DNA of 30,349 nucleotides, taken from SURF-24 sp964537965 (GTDB lineage Bacteria; Bacteroidota; Ignavibacteria; Ignavibacteriales; SURF-24). Position numbers and translations under genes: made by a program. The notes beneath the pieces are model-generated. The model did not search any database. It saw only the letters and a program-made list of their open reading frames with translations, and was not told where the DNA came from. Shown here piece after piece: positions 1 to 6,538 of this stretch. The DNA lies in NCBI GenBank assembly GCA_964537965.1, contig CAZIDB010000027.1, forward strand, positions 1 through 30,349, written 5' to 3'. Each line of letters begins with the position of its first letter. Positions within the stretch are counted from its first letter, which is position 1.

Positions 1-241
1 CAAATATTTCTTTAGGTGATTCTACAAGAACGGAAGGGAGGGAAAGCTCGTTATGGGAAACTATCTTGTTATCAGAATAGCGTAAATCAATTTTAGGTTT
101 AAAAATTTTTACGTTTTGTTTTGCGATTTGTGCCCGTCTTAAACGGCGGATAAGCTCTTCTGTTTTTCCGCTGAACATGCATCCTGCAATAACCTCAATC
201 CAGCCTGTATCTTTAGGCATTAAATGAGCTGAGTAATCCAT
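1..241 (-). CDS. tdk: Thymidine kinase, type II (N-terminal part, runs off window)
   Basis: Phosphorylates thymidine to dTMP with ATP in the cytoplasm (pyrimidine salvage). Only the first 80 residues are in the window; the 3' end lies to the left. Residues about 13-35 read GWIEVIAGCMFSGKTEELIRR, with the P-loop GCMFSGKT at about 20-27 followed by the EEL(I)RR helix that typifies bacterial type II thymidine kinases. The ATG at 241 is chosen because a GGGAG sequence lies just upstream and the GWIEV core then starts at a normal distance. The frame stays open upstream to about 298 but has no ATG there. It lies downstream of cytidine deaminase on the same strand, so the two form a nucleoside-salvage pair. 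The zinc-finger and lasso parts cannot be seen. Confidence 0.9.
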   Translation of the reverse strand, partial: MDYSAHLMPKDTGWIEVIAGCMFSGKTEELIRRLRRAQIAKQNVKIFKPKIDLRYSDNKIVSHNELSLPSVLVESPKEIF

Positions 242-276
242 AACAATATTTCTCCCGCCAAAAATCTTTTCGGCAT

Positions 277-292
277 ATTCCTTTAAAGGAAT
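277..292. repeat. Perfect 16-bp palindrome between cdd and tdk
   Basis: ATTCCTTTAAAGGAAT is a perfect inverted repeat in the 75-bp spacer between cdd and tdk. Read on the minus strand it contains AAAGGAAT, about 36 bases before the tdk ATG, so it could be an operator or a weak hairpin. No poly-T tract follows, so a terminator is unlikely. Its function is unknown. Confidence 0.4.
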
Positions 293-316
293 GTTGAATC
301 AATTGAATATTAAAAT

Positions 317-724
317 TTATTTATTTGCCAGTTTCTTTAACCTTTCATCACCAAAAGCCAATGGAATAAGCTCTGATAATTTTTTTATCATTATTTCATT
401 TTTATGATTTATAAAAACAATATCAATATCACCGCAAAGATCCCAAAGCACTTGCCTGCAAGCACCGCAGGGTGGACAAAAATCAGGGTCATCACTTGCA
501 AGCGCAAGAGCAGTGAATTTTCTTTCTCCTTCAGAGATTGCTTTAAATGCTGCTGTTCTTTCTGCACACATAGTTAAACCAAATGAAGAAGTCTCTACGT
601 TAACGCCTGTATAAATTTTACCGTCTTCAGTTAACAAAGCAGCTCCAACATGGAATTTGGAGTAAGGCGCATAAGCGTTCTGTTTTACTTCAACTGCTTT
701 TGCAGCAAGAAAATTATAATCCAT
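317..724 (-). CDS. cdd: Cytidine deaminase
   Basis: Zinc-dependent hydrolytic deamination of cytidine and deoxycytidine to uridine and deoxyuridine (pyrimidine salvage, cytoplasmic). The 135-residue length is that of the small homotetrameric class. The signature is complete: zinc ligand Cys53 and proton-shuttle Glu55 in CAERTA, then PCGACRQ with Cys86 and Cys89 as the other ligands. The N-terminal YAPYSKFHVGAAL is the usual substrate-pocket segment. It starts 4 bases after the amidase stop and precedes tdk, which fits a shared transcript and pathway. Confident. Confidence 0.97.
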   Translation of the reverse strand: MDYNFLAAKAVEVKQNAYAPYSKFHVGAALLTEDGKIYTGVNVETSSFGLTMCAERTAAFKAISEGERKFTALALASDDPDFCPPCGACRQVLWDLCGDIDIVFINHKNEIMIKKLSELIPLAFGDERLKKLANK

Positions 725-728
725 AGAA

Positions 729-1337
729 TTATTTTTTTATTATTTCTTTTACTTTATTAATTATATATCCGTTTTGAATAAACGGATAAAGATTTTTACC
801 AGGACAAAGAGTTTCAGCATAATCCTTATGACCTTTGATAGTCTCAGGATCTATCTGGTATTTTTTACAGCAATAGGCTGCAAGTTTTATTAGGGCATTT
901 AGTTGAACTTCAGGTAATTCCTGTTCTTCGAAATTTCCCATGCAGGTTAAAAGCAAATGACCTGATGGATCATAAGTAGTATTTGTTTCTCCGGCAGTAT
1001 AAACGTTCCTGCCTTCATAAATATTTCCATCAAGATCAATTAAAAAATGATACGGAATATCCGACCAGTTGCGGTCTGGTCCCATGCACCATACCTGAGT
1101 TCTCTTTATTTTATCAGCAGCATTTTCTTTAGGATCAAGGTATTCACCTTCATGGTGAATTGTTATTCTTCCAGGTAAATGAGTTGCAAATGGTTTGGGT
1201 GGATTTGCATTCCATGCTGCTCTTGGTAAAATTTTTATTTCAGTATCATCCTTATTTGTAAGCGAACCTGAAGATGAACAGCTTAAAAAGGTAACGGAGA
1301 ATGTTGCAATTATGAAAAGCAATTTTAATAATTTCAT
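729..1337 (-). CDS. N-acetylmuramoyl-L-alanine amidase (Amidase_2/PGRP fold) lipoprotein
   Basis: Predicted to cleave the bond between N-acetylmuramic acid and L-alanine in peptidoglycan. Residues 1-19 form a lipoprotein signal with lipobox FLSC and Cys20 as the lipidation site, so the enzyme is membrane-anchored outside the cytoplasm. The amidase domain spans about residues 38-190. Visible elements are ITIHHEGE (zinc His at 61/62), YHFLIDLDGNIYEGR (about 96-110), GHLLLTCMGNFE, and the C-terminal zinc ligands His170 (KGHKDY) and Cys178 (TLCPG). The 202-residue length is that of a single-domain T7-lysozyme/AmpD-like enzyme without a cell-wall-binding module. It sits in the tight minus-strand run 4 bases before cdd. 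A role in wall turnover that feeds nagA/nagB elsewhere in the window is inference. Confidence 0.9.
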   Translation of the reverse strand: MKLLKLLFIIATFSVTFLSCSSSGSLTNKDDTEIKILPRAAWNANPPKPFATHLPGRITIHHEGEYLDPKENAADKIKRTQVWCMGPDRNWSDIPYHFLIDLDGNIYEGRNVYTAGETNTTYDPSGHLLLTCMGNFEEQELPEVQLNALIKLAAYCCKKYQIDPETIKGHKDYAETLCPGKNLYPFIQNGYIINKVKEIIKK

Positions 1338-1344
1338 TAGTAAC

Positions 1345-1830
1345 TCAGGAATATTTAATTGGATTTAATCCAAAATATTTTCTTATAAAACCAATTTGCC
1401 CAATATGATATGATTCGTGTTCAAGCAGAAATGTAATTCCACCAAGAACAGTTCTGTCTTCAATGGGAAATTTATTTGTTAATTGTTTTGAGATTGCCTC
1501 ATTATCAAGTTTACTGAACTGCACAGATATTTTTGAAGTGATATTTTCAAAAGAATCCATAAGGTCAACCATCGGCGGGTATTGGTTAAACTCTTCTATT
1601 GATTGTACTTTTTCAAAAATATCCTTAAATGGACATACATCAATTAAACCGATTATTCCCGCTAAAAAAAATCTTGCATCAACAATGTGGCATAACAAAA
1701 ATTTAATTGAATTAGTATTCTGGCTAACACGTTTTTCTGCAAGTTCATCATTTACATTATCAACGGCACTTTTAATAAGCCGTGTGTTTAAAACAAGAAT
1801 TGTATCCAGTGGTTTAAGTGATGAATACAT
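1345..1830 (-). CDS. DinB-superfamily protein
   Basis: A 161-residue four-helix-bundle protein of the DinB/YfiT metal-binding superfamily. The family's histidine triad is visible: His48 in FLLCHIVDARFF, and His138 and His142 in LLEHESYHIGQIGFIRKYFG. This arrangement usually binds a divalent metal. Some family members are thiol-dependent (bacillithiol or mycothiol) transferases, but the substrate here cannot be told from sequence. It is packed 7-8 bases from both neighbours, so it is probably co-transcribed with the stress protein upstream. Family assignment is firm; function is unknown. Confidence 0.85.
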   Translation of the reverse strand: MYSSLKPLDTILVLNTRLIKSAVDNVNDELAEKRVSQNTNSIKFLLCHIVDARFFLAGIIGLIDVCPFKDIFEKVQSIEEFNQYPPMVDLMDSFENITSKISVQFSKLDNEAISKQLTNKFPIEDRTVLGGITFLLEHESYHIGQIGFIRKYFGLNPIKYS

Positions 1831-1838
1831 TAAAGAGA

Positions 1839-2306
1839 TTAACCTTTATACTTATAACCTTTAACCGGTTCTCTGATTGTTAAAACAGGACAGGGAGCCT
1901 TTCTTACAACTTTTTCTGCGGTGCTTCCGAATAATACATGTTCAATACCGGTATGCCCATGCGTGGCAATAATTATCAGGTCAATATCTTCTTCCAGTGC
2001 AGTTTCAACTATTTCAACAAAAGGTTTACCTGTTTTAATAATTGAAACGACTTCCAATCCTGTAATTTCTCTTTTAGCAAGCTGCTCAAGTTCTTCTTTA
2101 GCACGTGCGTTCATATCTACATCCACAGACGGTAATGCAACCTGACCCATACTAAAATCAGCCGGATAAATTACAGGTTCAATTACATAGATGAGATAAA
2201 TTTTAGCATTAAAAGTTGCTGCAAACTTAGCAGCATATTTTAAAGCATTTTTAGAATAATCCGAAAAATCGATAGGTACAAGAATTTTACTTACCTGAAG
2301 TTCCAT
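1839..2306 (-). CDS. Universal stress protein, UspA family
   Basis: A single-domain UspA-fold cytoplasmic protein of 155 residues. It begins with the usual strand and acidic turn KILVPIDFSDYSKNAL (Asp13). Near the C-terminus it carries ATHGHTGIEHVLFGST (about 114-129), the ATP-binding loop of the G-2x-G-9x-G-S/T type with Ala in place of the first Gly, followed by KAPCPVLTI. It is therefore probably an ATP-binding Usp. Its ATG shares one base with the stop of the cyclic-nucleotide-binding gene upstream (TAATG), with GGAGG just before it, so translational coupling is likely. A shared stress-response role with that neighbour is inference. Confidence 0.93.
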   Translation of the reverse strand: MELQVSKILVPIDFSDYSKNALKYAAKFAATFNAKIYLIYVIEPVIYPADFSMGQVALPSVDVDMNARAKEELEQLAKREITGLEVVSIIKTGKPFVEIVETALEEDIDLIIIATHGHTGIEHVLFGSTAEKVVRKAPCPVLTIREPVKGYKYKG

Positions 2307-2857
2307 TATTTTTCCTCCTTTATTCTATTGAGTGATTGAACATAAAGAGTAAAAAAGTCATCATTAATACTTCGTAATCTTGTTGCAACAATCTGGGAAA
2401 TCCCCCGGATAATTTTTATTCCTTTCTTTGGGTACTTTGCAATAAATTCATCCAGGTCAGGTTTGAAAATTACTGCAAGCTTTGAACTGGATGTTGCAAT
2501 TGCAGAAGCAGATCTGCCGTCATCATCCAACAAAGCCAGTTCACCAAAGAAATCTCCTGTAATAAATCTTGAAAGCATATACTTGTGTTCTTTATCTAGT
2601 TGTCTTTCAATTATAATTTCACCTTCAATAATAATATAAAGACCTATACCCGGATCACCCTGGTAAAAAATATACTCGTTTGCGGCATAAGCCCGGTTAT
2701 GAATAATTGTAAGAAGCAGGTCTAAATCTCTTGAAGTAAACTCGCTGAACAAGGGCATAATAGAAAGCATATCTTTTAACTGACCACGGTGAGTAGTTTG
2801 TTTAAAAAGGTTTGCCCAAAAGCTGCTTGATTTCATAACCGGTTTTAAATCCTGCAT
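2306..2857 (-). CDS. Cyclic nucleotide-binding domain protein (CRP-like sensor, no HTH)
   Basis: A 183-residue protein with one CNB domain, about residues 30-150. The phosphate-binding cassette is GDFFGELALLDDDGRSASA (about 101-119). Glu106 and Arg115 sit where CRP uses Glu and Arg to hold cyclic nucleotide. The roughly 35 residues after the domain are too short for a CRP DNA-binding helix-turn-helix, and none is visible. It may therefore act by protein contact rather than as a transcription factor. It overlaps the usp gene by one base and starts 8 bases after the hisA-like gene. The ligand, cAMP or cGMP, is not determined. Confidence 0.88.
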   Translation of the reverse strand: MQDLKPVMKSSSFWANLFKQTTHRGQLKDMLSIMPLFSEFTSRDLDLLLTIIHNRAYAANEYIFYQGDPGIGLYIIIEGEIIIERQLDKEHKYMLSRFITGDFFGELALLDDDGRSASAIATSSSKLAVIFKPDLDEFIAKYPKKGIKIIRGISQIVATRLRSINDDFFTLYVQSLNRIKEEK

Positions 2858-2865
2858 TTTATCCC

Positions 2866-3618
2866 TCAGTTAAAAATTCCTGATTCGGCAATTCTCCAGA
2901 TTTTCTGGCAGGGGAAATTATTTTCATACAAAGCTCTTCCAACAATCACTGAATCGATACCGCTTGACATATGAGCCTGAACTTTAAATAAATCATCTTT
3001 ATTTTTAATTCCACCTGATAAAGTAACTTTACACCCTGTAATTTGGGCAATAATTCTGGAAACTTCAACATTAGGGCCTAACATCATTCCATTTGTTTTA
3101 ACATCTGTAATTACTAATCTGTCAATACCAATGTTTTTAAATTCCTGTGCAATTTTAACCGGAGAAATTCCTGTCCTGAATTTTCTTCCGTGGTAAACAA
3201 CTTCGTAGTCAAAAAAATCAATTGCGGCAACAAAATGTTTAGGTCCAAGCGCTTCAAAAATTTTTTTAAACTCAGTAATATTATCATAATAAAGACTGCC
3301 AATCACAATTCTGTAAATACCAATATCAATTGCGCGTTTAGCATCATCAAGTGTTCTTATTCCACCGCCAAGCTGAATAGGAATGACAACCGACTTACAC
3401 ATTTGCTCAATTATATCAAGGTTTCTTCCTTTCTCATCCCAGATTGCATCATGATCAACTACGTGAATACACTTTGCATTTTCTGCACGCCACAGCAAAG
3501 CGGCATCAATAGGATTATCCCCGTACTCAGCAACATCAAGTTCCGGAATACCCTGAACTATCCGAACAGTCTTTCCATTTTTAATATCAATTGAAGGAAT
3601 TACAAGAAGACGTTGCAT
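2866..3618 (-). CDS. HisA-family phosphoribosyl isomerase-like protein
   Basis: A 250-residue (beta/alpha)8 barrel similar to HisA, the Amadori isomerase of histidine synthesis. Asp11 (SIDIKNGKTVRIVQG) and Asp134 (AAIDFF) match the two catalytic aspartates, with Thr171-Asp172 (ITDVKTNGMMLGPN). Phosphate-binding loops are LGGGIRT (about 83-89), SGGIKN (201-206) and VIVGRALY (225-231). The usual Gly-Trp after the second catalytic strand is missing; the sequence there is VVYHGRKFRTG. No other his gene is in the window. It shares one base with the acyl-CoA dehydrogenase stop upstream (TAATG). It could be the genome's only HisA or a paralogue on another substrate; I do not assign the symbol. Confidence 0.75.
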   Translation of the reverse strand: MQRLLVIPSIDIKNGKTVRIVQGIPELDVAEYGDNPIDAALLWRAENAKCIHVVDHDAIWDEKGRNLDIIEQMCKSVVIPIQLGGGIRTLDDAKRAIDIGIYRIVIGSLYYDNITEFKKIFEALGPKHFVAAIDFFDYEVVYHGRKFRTGISPVKIAQEFKNIGIDRLVITDVKTNGMMLGPNVEVSRIIAQITGCKVTLSGGIKNKDDLFKVQAHMSSGIDSVIVGRALYENNFPCQKIWRIAESGIFN

Positions 3619-4763
3619 TATAATTTCCAGACTCCGTTATTTTTAGCGACTTTTTTCCCGATAATCATTTTCTGAATTTCACTTGTGCCTTCGAATATTC
3701 TTAATATCCGCGCATCACGGTAAAACTTTTCAATTGGTAATTCACGAGAGAAACCCATACCGCCATGAATCTGCAAAGCTTTATCTGCAACTTCGGCTAC
3801 GGCTTCTGAGCAAAATAGTTTTACCATCGCTGCTTCAAATGAAGCATCTTTATGCCTGTCGTATTTTAAAGCTGCCCGGTATAAAAGACTCTCCATTGCA
3901 TAAATTTTTGTTGACATATCAGCTAACATAAACTGAATTCCCTGGAAATGGGAAATTGCCTGGCCGAATTGTTTACGCTGGTTAGCATACTTAGAAGCAA
4001 TCTCCATCATCTCTTTTGAAGCACCGACACAGCAGGCGCCAATGCAAAGTCTGCCAGCATCCAACGTATGCATAGCAGTAATAAAACCTCTGCCTTCAAC
4101 TCCAATAAGATTCTCTTTAGGCACTTCAACATTTTCAAATGTTATACTATTTGTAACACTTCCACGAATGCCAAGTTTCTTTTCTTTTGGTCCAATTATA
4201 ACGCCGGGTGCTTTTGCATCCACAACTAAAGCGGTTATACCTTTTTCTGTTCTGCAGAATACTGAAAGAATGTCAGCAATACCGGCATTAGTTATCCAGA
4301 TTTTAGTGCCATTTAAAATCCATTTATCGCTGACAAGTTTAGCGGAAGTCTTAAGACTGTTGGCATCGGAACCGGATTCAGGTTCAGTTAAACAAAAAGC
4401 TGCAATTTTTTCGCCTGAAGTTAATTGCGGAAGATATTTTTTCTTTAATTCCTCTGATCCGCCTATAAATATCGCGTTGGTTCCAATTGATTGATGTGCG
4501 CCTATTAGTGTTGCAGTTGAACCGCATGCTCTTGTTACTTCTTCTTCTGCAATACAAAAACCAAAAATTCCAAAACCTCCTCCGCCGTATTCTTCCGGAA
4601 ACAAGGTGCCTAATAAACCAAGTTCACCAAGCTTTTTAACCAGTTCTTTTGGAATTTCTTCATCTTCATCTATTTTTTTAGCAAGTGGGCGGATTTCGCT
4701 ATCCGTAAAATCCCTTACCATTTCACGGAGCATTTTTAATTCGTCTGTTAAACTAAAATCCAT
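3618..4763 (-). CDS. Acyl-CoA dehydrogenase
   Basis: FAD-dependent oxidation of acyl-CoA to trans-2-enoyl-CoA, with electrons passed to electron transfer flavoprotein. The 381-residue length is standard for the homotetrameric family. Visible signatures are FCLTEPESGSDANS (about 123-136, flavin/substrate loop), KIWITNAG (154-161), RKQFGQAISHFQGIQF (263-278) and QIHGGMGFSRELPIEKFYRDARILRIFEGTSEIQ in two parts, with Glu358 in FEGTSEIQ as the expected catalytic base. The pattern is short- or branched-chain type, but chain length cannot be fixed. It is the first gene of the minus-strand run. A membrane Fe-S oxidoreductase suited to ETF oxidation is encoded at 6539-8536. Confidence 0.95.
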   Translation of the reverse strand: MDFSLTDELKMLREMVRDFTDSEIRPLAKKIDEDEEIPKELVKKLGELGLLGTLFPEEYGGGGFGIFGFCIAEEEVTRACGSTATLIGAHQSIGTNAIFIGGSEELKKKYLPQLTSGEKIAAFCLTEPESGSDANSLKTSAKLVSDKWILNGTKIWITNAGIADILSVFCRTEKGITALVVDAKAPGVIIGPKEKKLGIRGSVTNSITFENVEVPKENLIGVEGRGFITAMHTLDAGRLCIGACCVGASKEMMEIASKYANQRKQFGQAISHFQGIQFMLADMSTKIYAMESLLYRAALKYDRHKDASFEAAMVKLFCSEAVAEVADKALQIHGGMGFSRELPIEKFYRDARILRIFEGTSEIQKMIIGKKVAKNNGVWKL

Positions 4764-5092
4764 TTATCATTCACATTTTTGTTGTAAGATTATTTGATTC
4801 TAAAAAATCCGGTTACAATATAAAAATTATTTCTTCAAATTTGGTAATATTTTCTTTACCTCCTTTGTAATTATTATTTTCGTTTTAAGTCTGAAGTTAC
4901 TTTCCTGTGTAATATAAACACAATCTAACCTGCTTATGAAACAAATCTTCGGAAATGTTACTGATAAAAAGCTGTTTTGTTATTCTTCTTTTTATACCTC
5001 TGTTTAAAAAAGAAGCTTAAGTTGAATTTTAGAAAAATATTTGATTCCCGCCTAATTCTTGATTTTTCTAATGTTAATAGGCATATTTGCGT
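4764..5092. other. Divergent intergenic region
   Basis: This 329-base AT-rich spacer lies between the divergent acyl-CoA dehydrogenase and alpha/beta hydrolase genes and should hold promoters for both runs. I see no ORF with a credible start, no RNA gene and no strong hairpin. TTG (5059-5061), 20 bases, then CATATTTG (5082-5089) is one mismatch from the Bacteroidota promoter pattern, but it lies too close to the ATG at 5093 to be convincing. Confidence 0.5.
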
Positions 5093-5923
5093 ATGCTAAA
5101 GAGTGATGTACAGCTAAAACTGCCGGATAAAGAAACTTTAGACATAACTGTTTATGGTGAAGAACGGGATTGCAATAAATGTATTTTGATAGTTCATGGA
5201 TTTAAAGGATTTAAGGATTGGGGATTTATTCCCCATACTGCTAACTATTTAGCAGAGAAAGGATTCTTTGTTCTTACATTTAATTTTTCGCATAACGGAA
5301 TTGGAAAGCATCCGGAAAAATTTAGCGAATTAGATAAATTTGCTAAAAATACATATTCACGTGAAGTGTTTGAAACCGGCGAAATGATTGATGCCTATTT
5401 ACGCGAATATTTTTGTATGCCTCATTTTCCAAAGATCGGTTTGTTAGGTCATAGCCGTGGTGGTGCTATTTCTCTGCTAAGCGCACTTAACAGAGCGGAA
5501 GTTAAATCGGTAGCACTTTGGGCATCAATTGCAAAGTTAGATCGGTATTCCGCAAGACAAAAAGAGGAATGGCGAAATCACGGTTTTATGGAAGTGTTAA
5601 ATCAAAGAACTGGTCAGATGATGAGGATGAATGCTTCTTTTCTTGATGACTTAGATATAAATGCGGAAAAATTAAATCTGGAAAATGCAGTAAGTAATCT
5701 TAATAAGCCTTTACTTATTTTGCACGGCGAGCAGGATCTTGCAGTTCCTATTTCTGAAGCTGAAGAAATTTACGGCTGGGCAGATAAAAAGAATACGGAA
5801 ATTTTTAAGATAGAAGCTACCGGTCATACGTTTGGAATACAGCATCCATTTGAAGGCAGCAACGATAAATTCGATATAGTACTGGAAAAAACATATAATT
5901 TTTTTATAAATACTCTAAACTAA
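5093..5923 (+). CDS. Alpha/beta hydrolase (serine hydrolase)
   Basis: A 276-residue cytoplasmic alpha/beta hydrolase. The nucleophile elbow is GHSRGG with Ser121, the oxyanion segment is VHGFKGFKDWGF (about 34-45), the acid is probably Asp215 in LHGEQDLAVP, and the histidine is His245 in ATGHTFG. The pattern resembles dienelactone hydrolase/S33-like lipases and acyl-peptidases; the substrate is unknown. ATG at 5093 is preferred over the in-frame TTG at 5087, because residues between them add nothing recognisable; no strong ribosome-binding site supports either. The next gene, bioY, follows after 12 bases, so the two are probably co-transcribed. Confidence 0.88.
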   Translation: MLKSDVQLKLPDKETLDITVYGEERDCNKCILIVHGFKGFKDWGFIPHTANYLAEKGFFVLTFNFSHNGIGKHPEKFSELDKFAKNTYSREVFETGEMIDAYLREYFCMPHFPKIGLLGHSRGGAISLLSALNRAEVKSVALWASIAKLDRYSARQKEEWRNHGFMEVLNQRTGQMMRMNASFLDDLDINAEKLNLENAVSNLNKPLLILHGEQDLAVPISEAEEIYGWADKKNTEIFKIEATGHTFGIQHPFEGSNDKFDIVLEKTYNFFINTLN

Positions 5924-5935
5924 TGTGGAGAAAAA

Positions 5936-6514
5936 ATGTCTGCAAAAGAACTAATTAAGACGAATGTAATTGAAAAGTATTTTAATAAATTACTTTCTAA
6001 AGAAATTACCTGGATAGGTATATTTTCAATATTAACTGCTTTAGCAGCCCAGGTTGCTGTTCCAACACAACCTGTTCCATTTACGCTTCAAACAATGCTT
6101 GTACTTTTATCAGGTGCATTTTTGGGCTCAAGAAACGGTGCTTATAGCCAGGTACTTTATCTTTTGGTTGGTGCAATCGGTGTTCCTGTTTTTTCTAATC
6201 TTTCGTTTGGTATCAATGTTTTGTTTGGACCAACCGGCGGTTATCTTTTAGCTTTTCCTGTAGCTGCATACCTAACCGGCAGAATAATTGAAATGAAAAG
6301 AAATTCCTTCACAGTAATTTTTTCAATGGTACTAAGCAGTACGGTGATTCTTTTAGTTGGAGCAAGTTACTTAACAACATTTTATAATGGTAATTTCAAC
6401 CAGGCATTCTTTGCCGGTGCTGTTATCTTTTCTGTCTGGGATATAATTAAAATTTCTGCTGCTGCAAGTATTTATTATTCAGTTAGCAAAAGATATCCCA
6501 AACTGCCAAAGTAA
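5936..6514 (+). CDS. bioY: Biotin transporter BioY (ECF S component)
   Basis: Substrate-binding membrane subunit for biotin uptake. It has 192 residues with about six hydrophobic segments. The BioY signature is clear: AAQVAVPTQPVPFTLQTMLVLLSGAFLGSR in two stretches (about residues 38-68), then LYLLVGAIGVPVF and FGPTGGYLLAFPVAAYLTGR (about 101-120). A GGAGA ribosome-binding site sits 7 bases before the ATG. No ecfA ATPase or ecfT transmembrane gene is next to it, so it either uses a shared ECF module encoded elsewhere or works alone, as has been reported for some BioY proteins. No BirA-type operator was recognised. Confidence 0.95.
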   Translation: MSAKELIKTNVIEKYFNKLLSKEITWIGIFSILTALAAQVAVPTQPVPFTLQTMLVLLSGAFLGSRNGAYSQVLYLLVGAIGVPVFSNLSFGINVLFGPTGGYLLAFPVAAYLTGRIIEMKRNSFTVIFSMVLSSTVILLVGASYLTTFYNGNFNQAFFAGAVIFSVWDIIKISAAASIYYSVSKRYPKLPK

Positions 6515-6538
6515 TTTGTTTAATTTTATCTGAATACC

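Noticed and set aside
5059..5089. TTG-N20-CATATTTG promoter-like match upstream of the alpha/beta hydrolase.
   Set aside because: It has one mismatch in the -7 box and would start transcription at about the ATG itself, so the match is probably chance.
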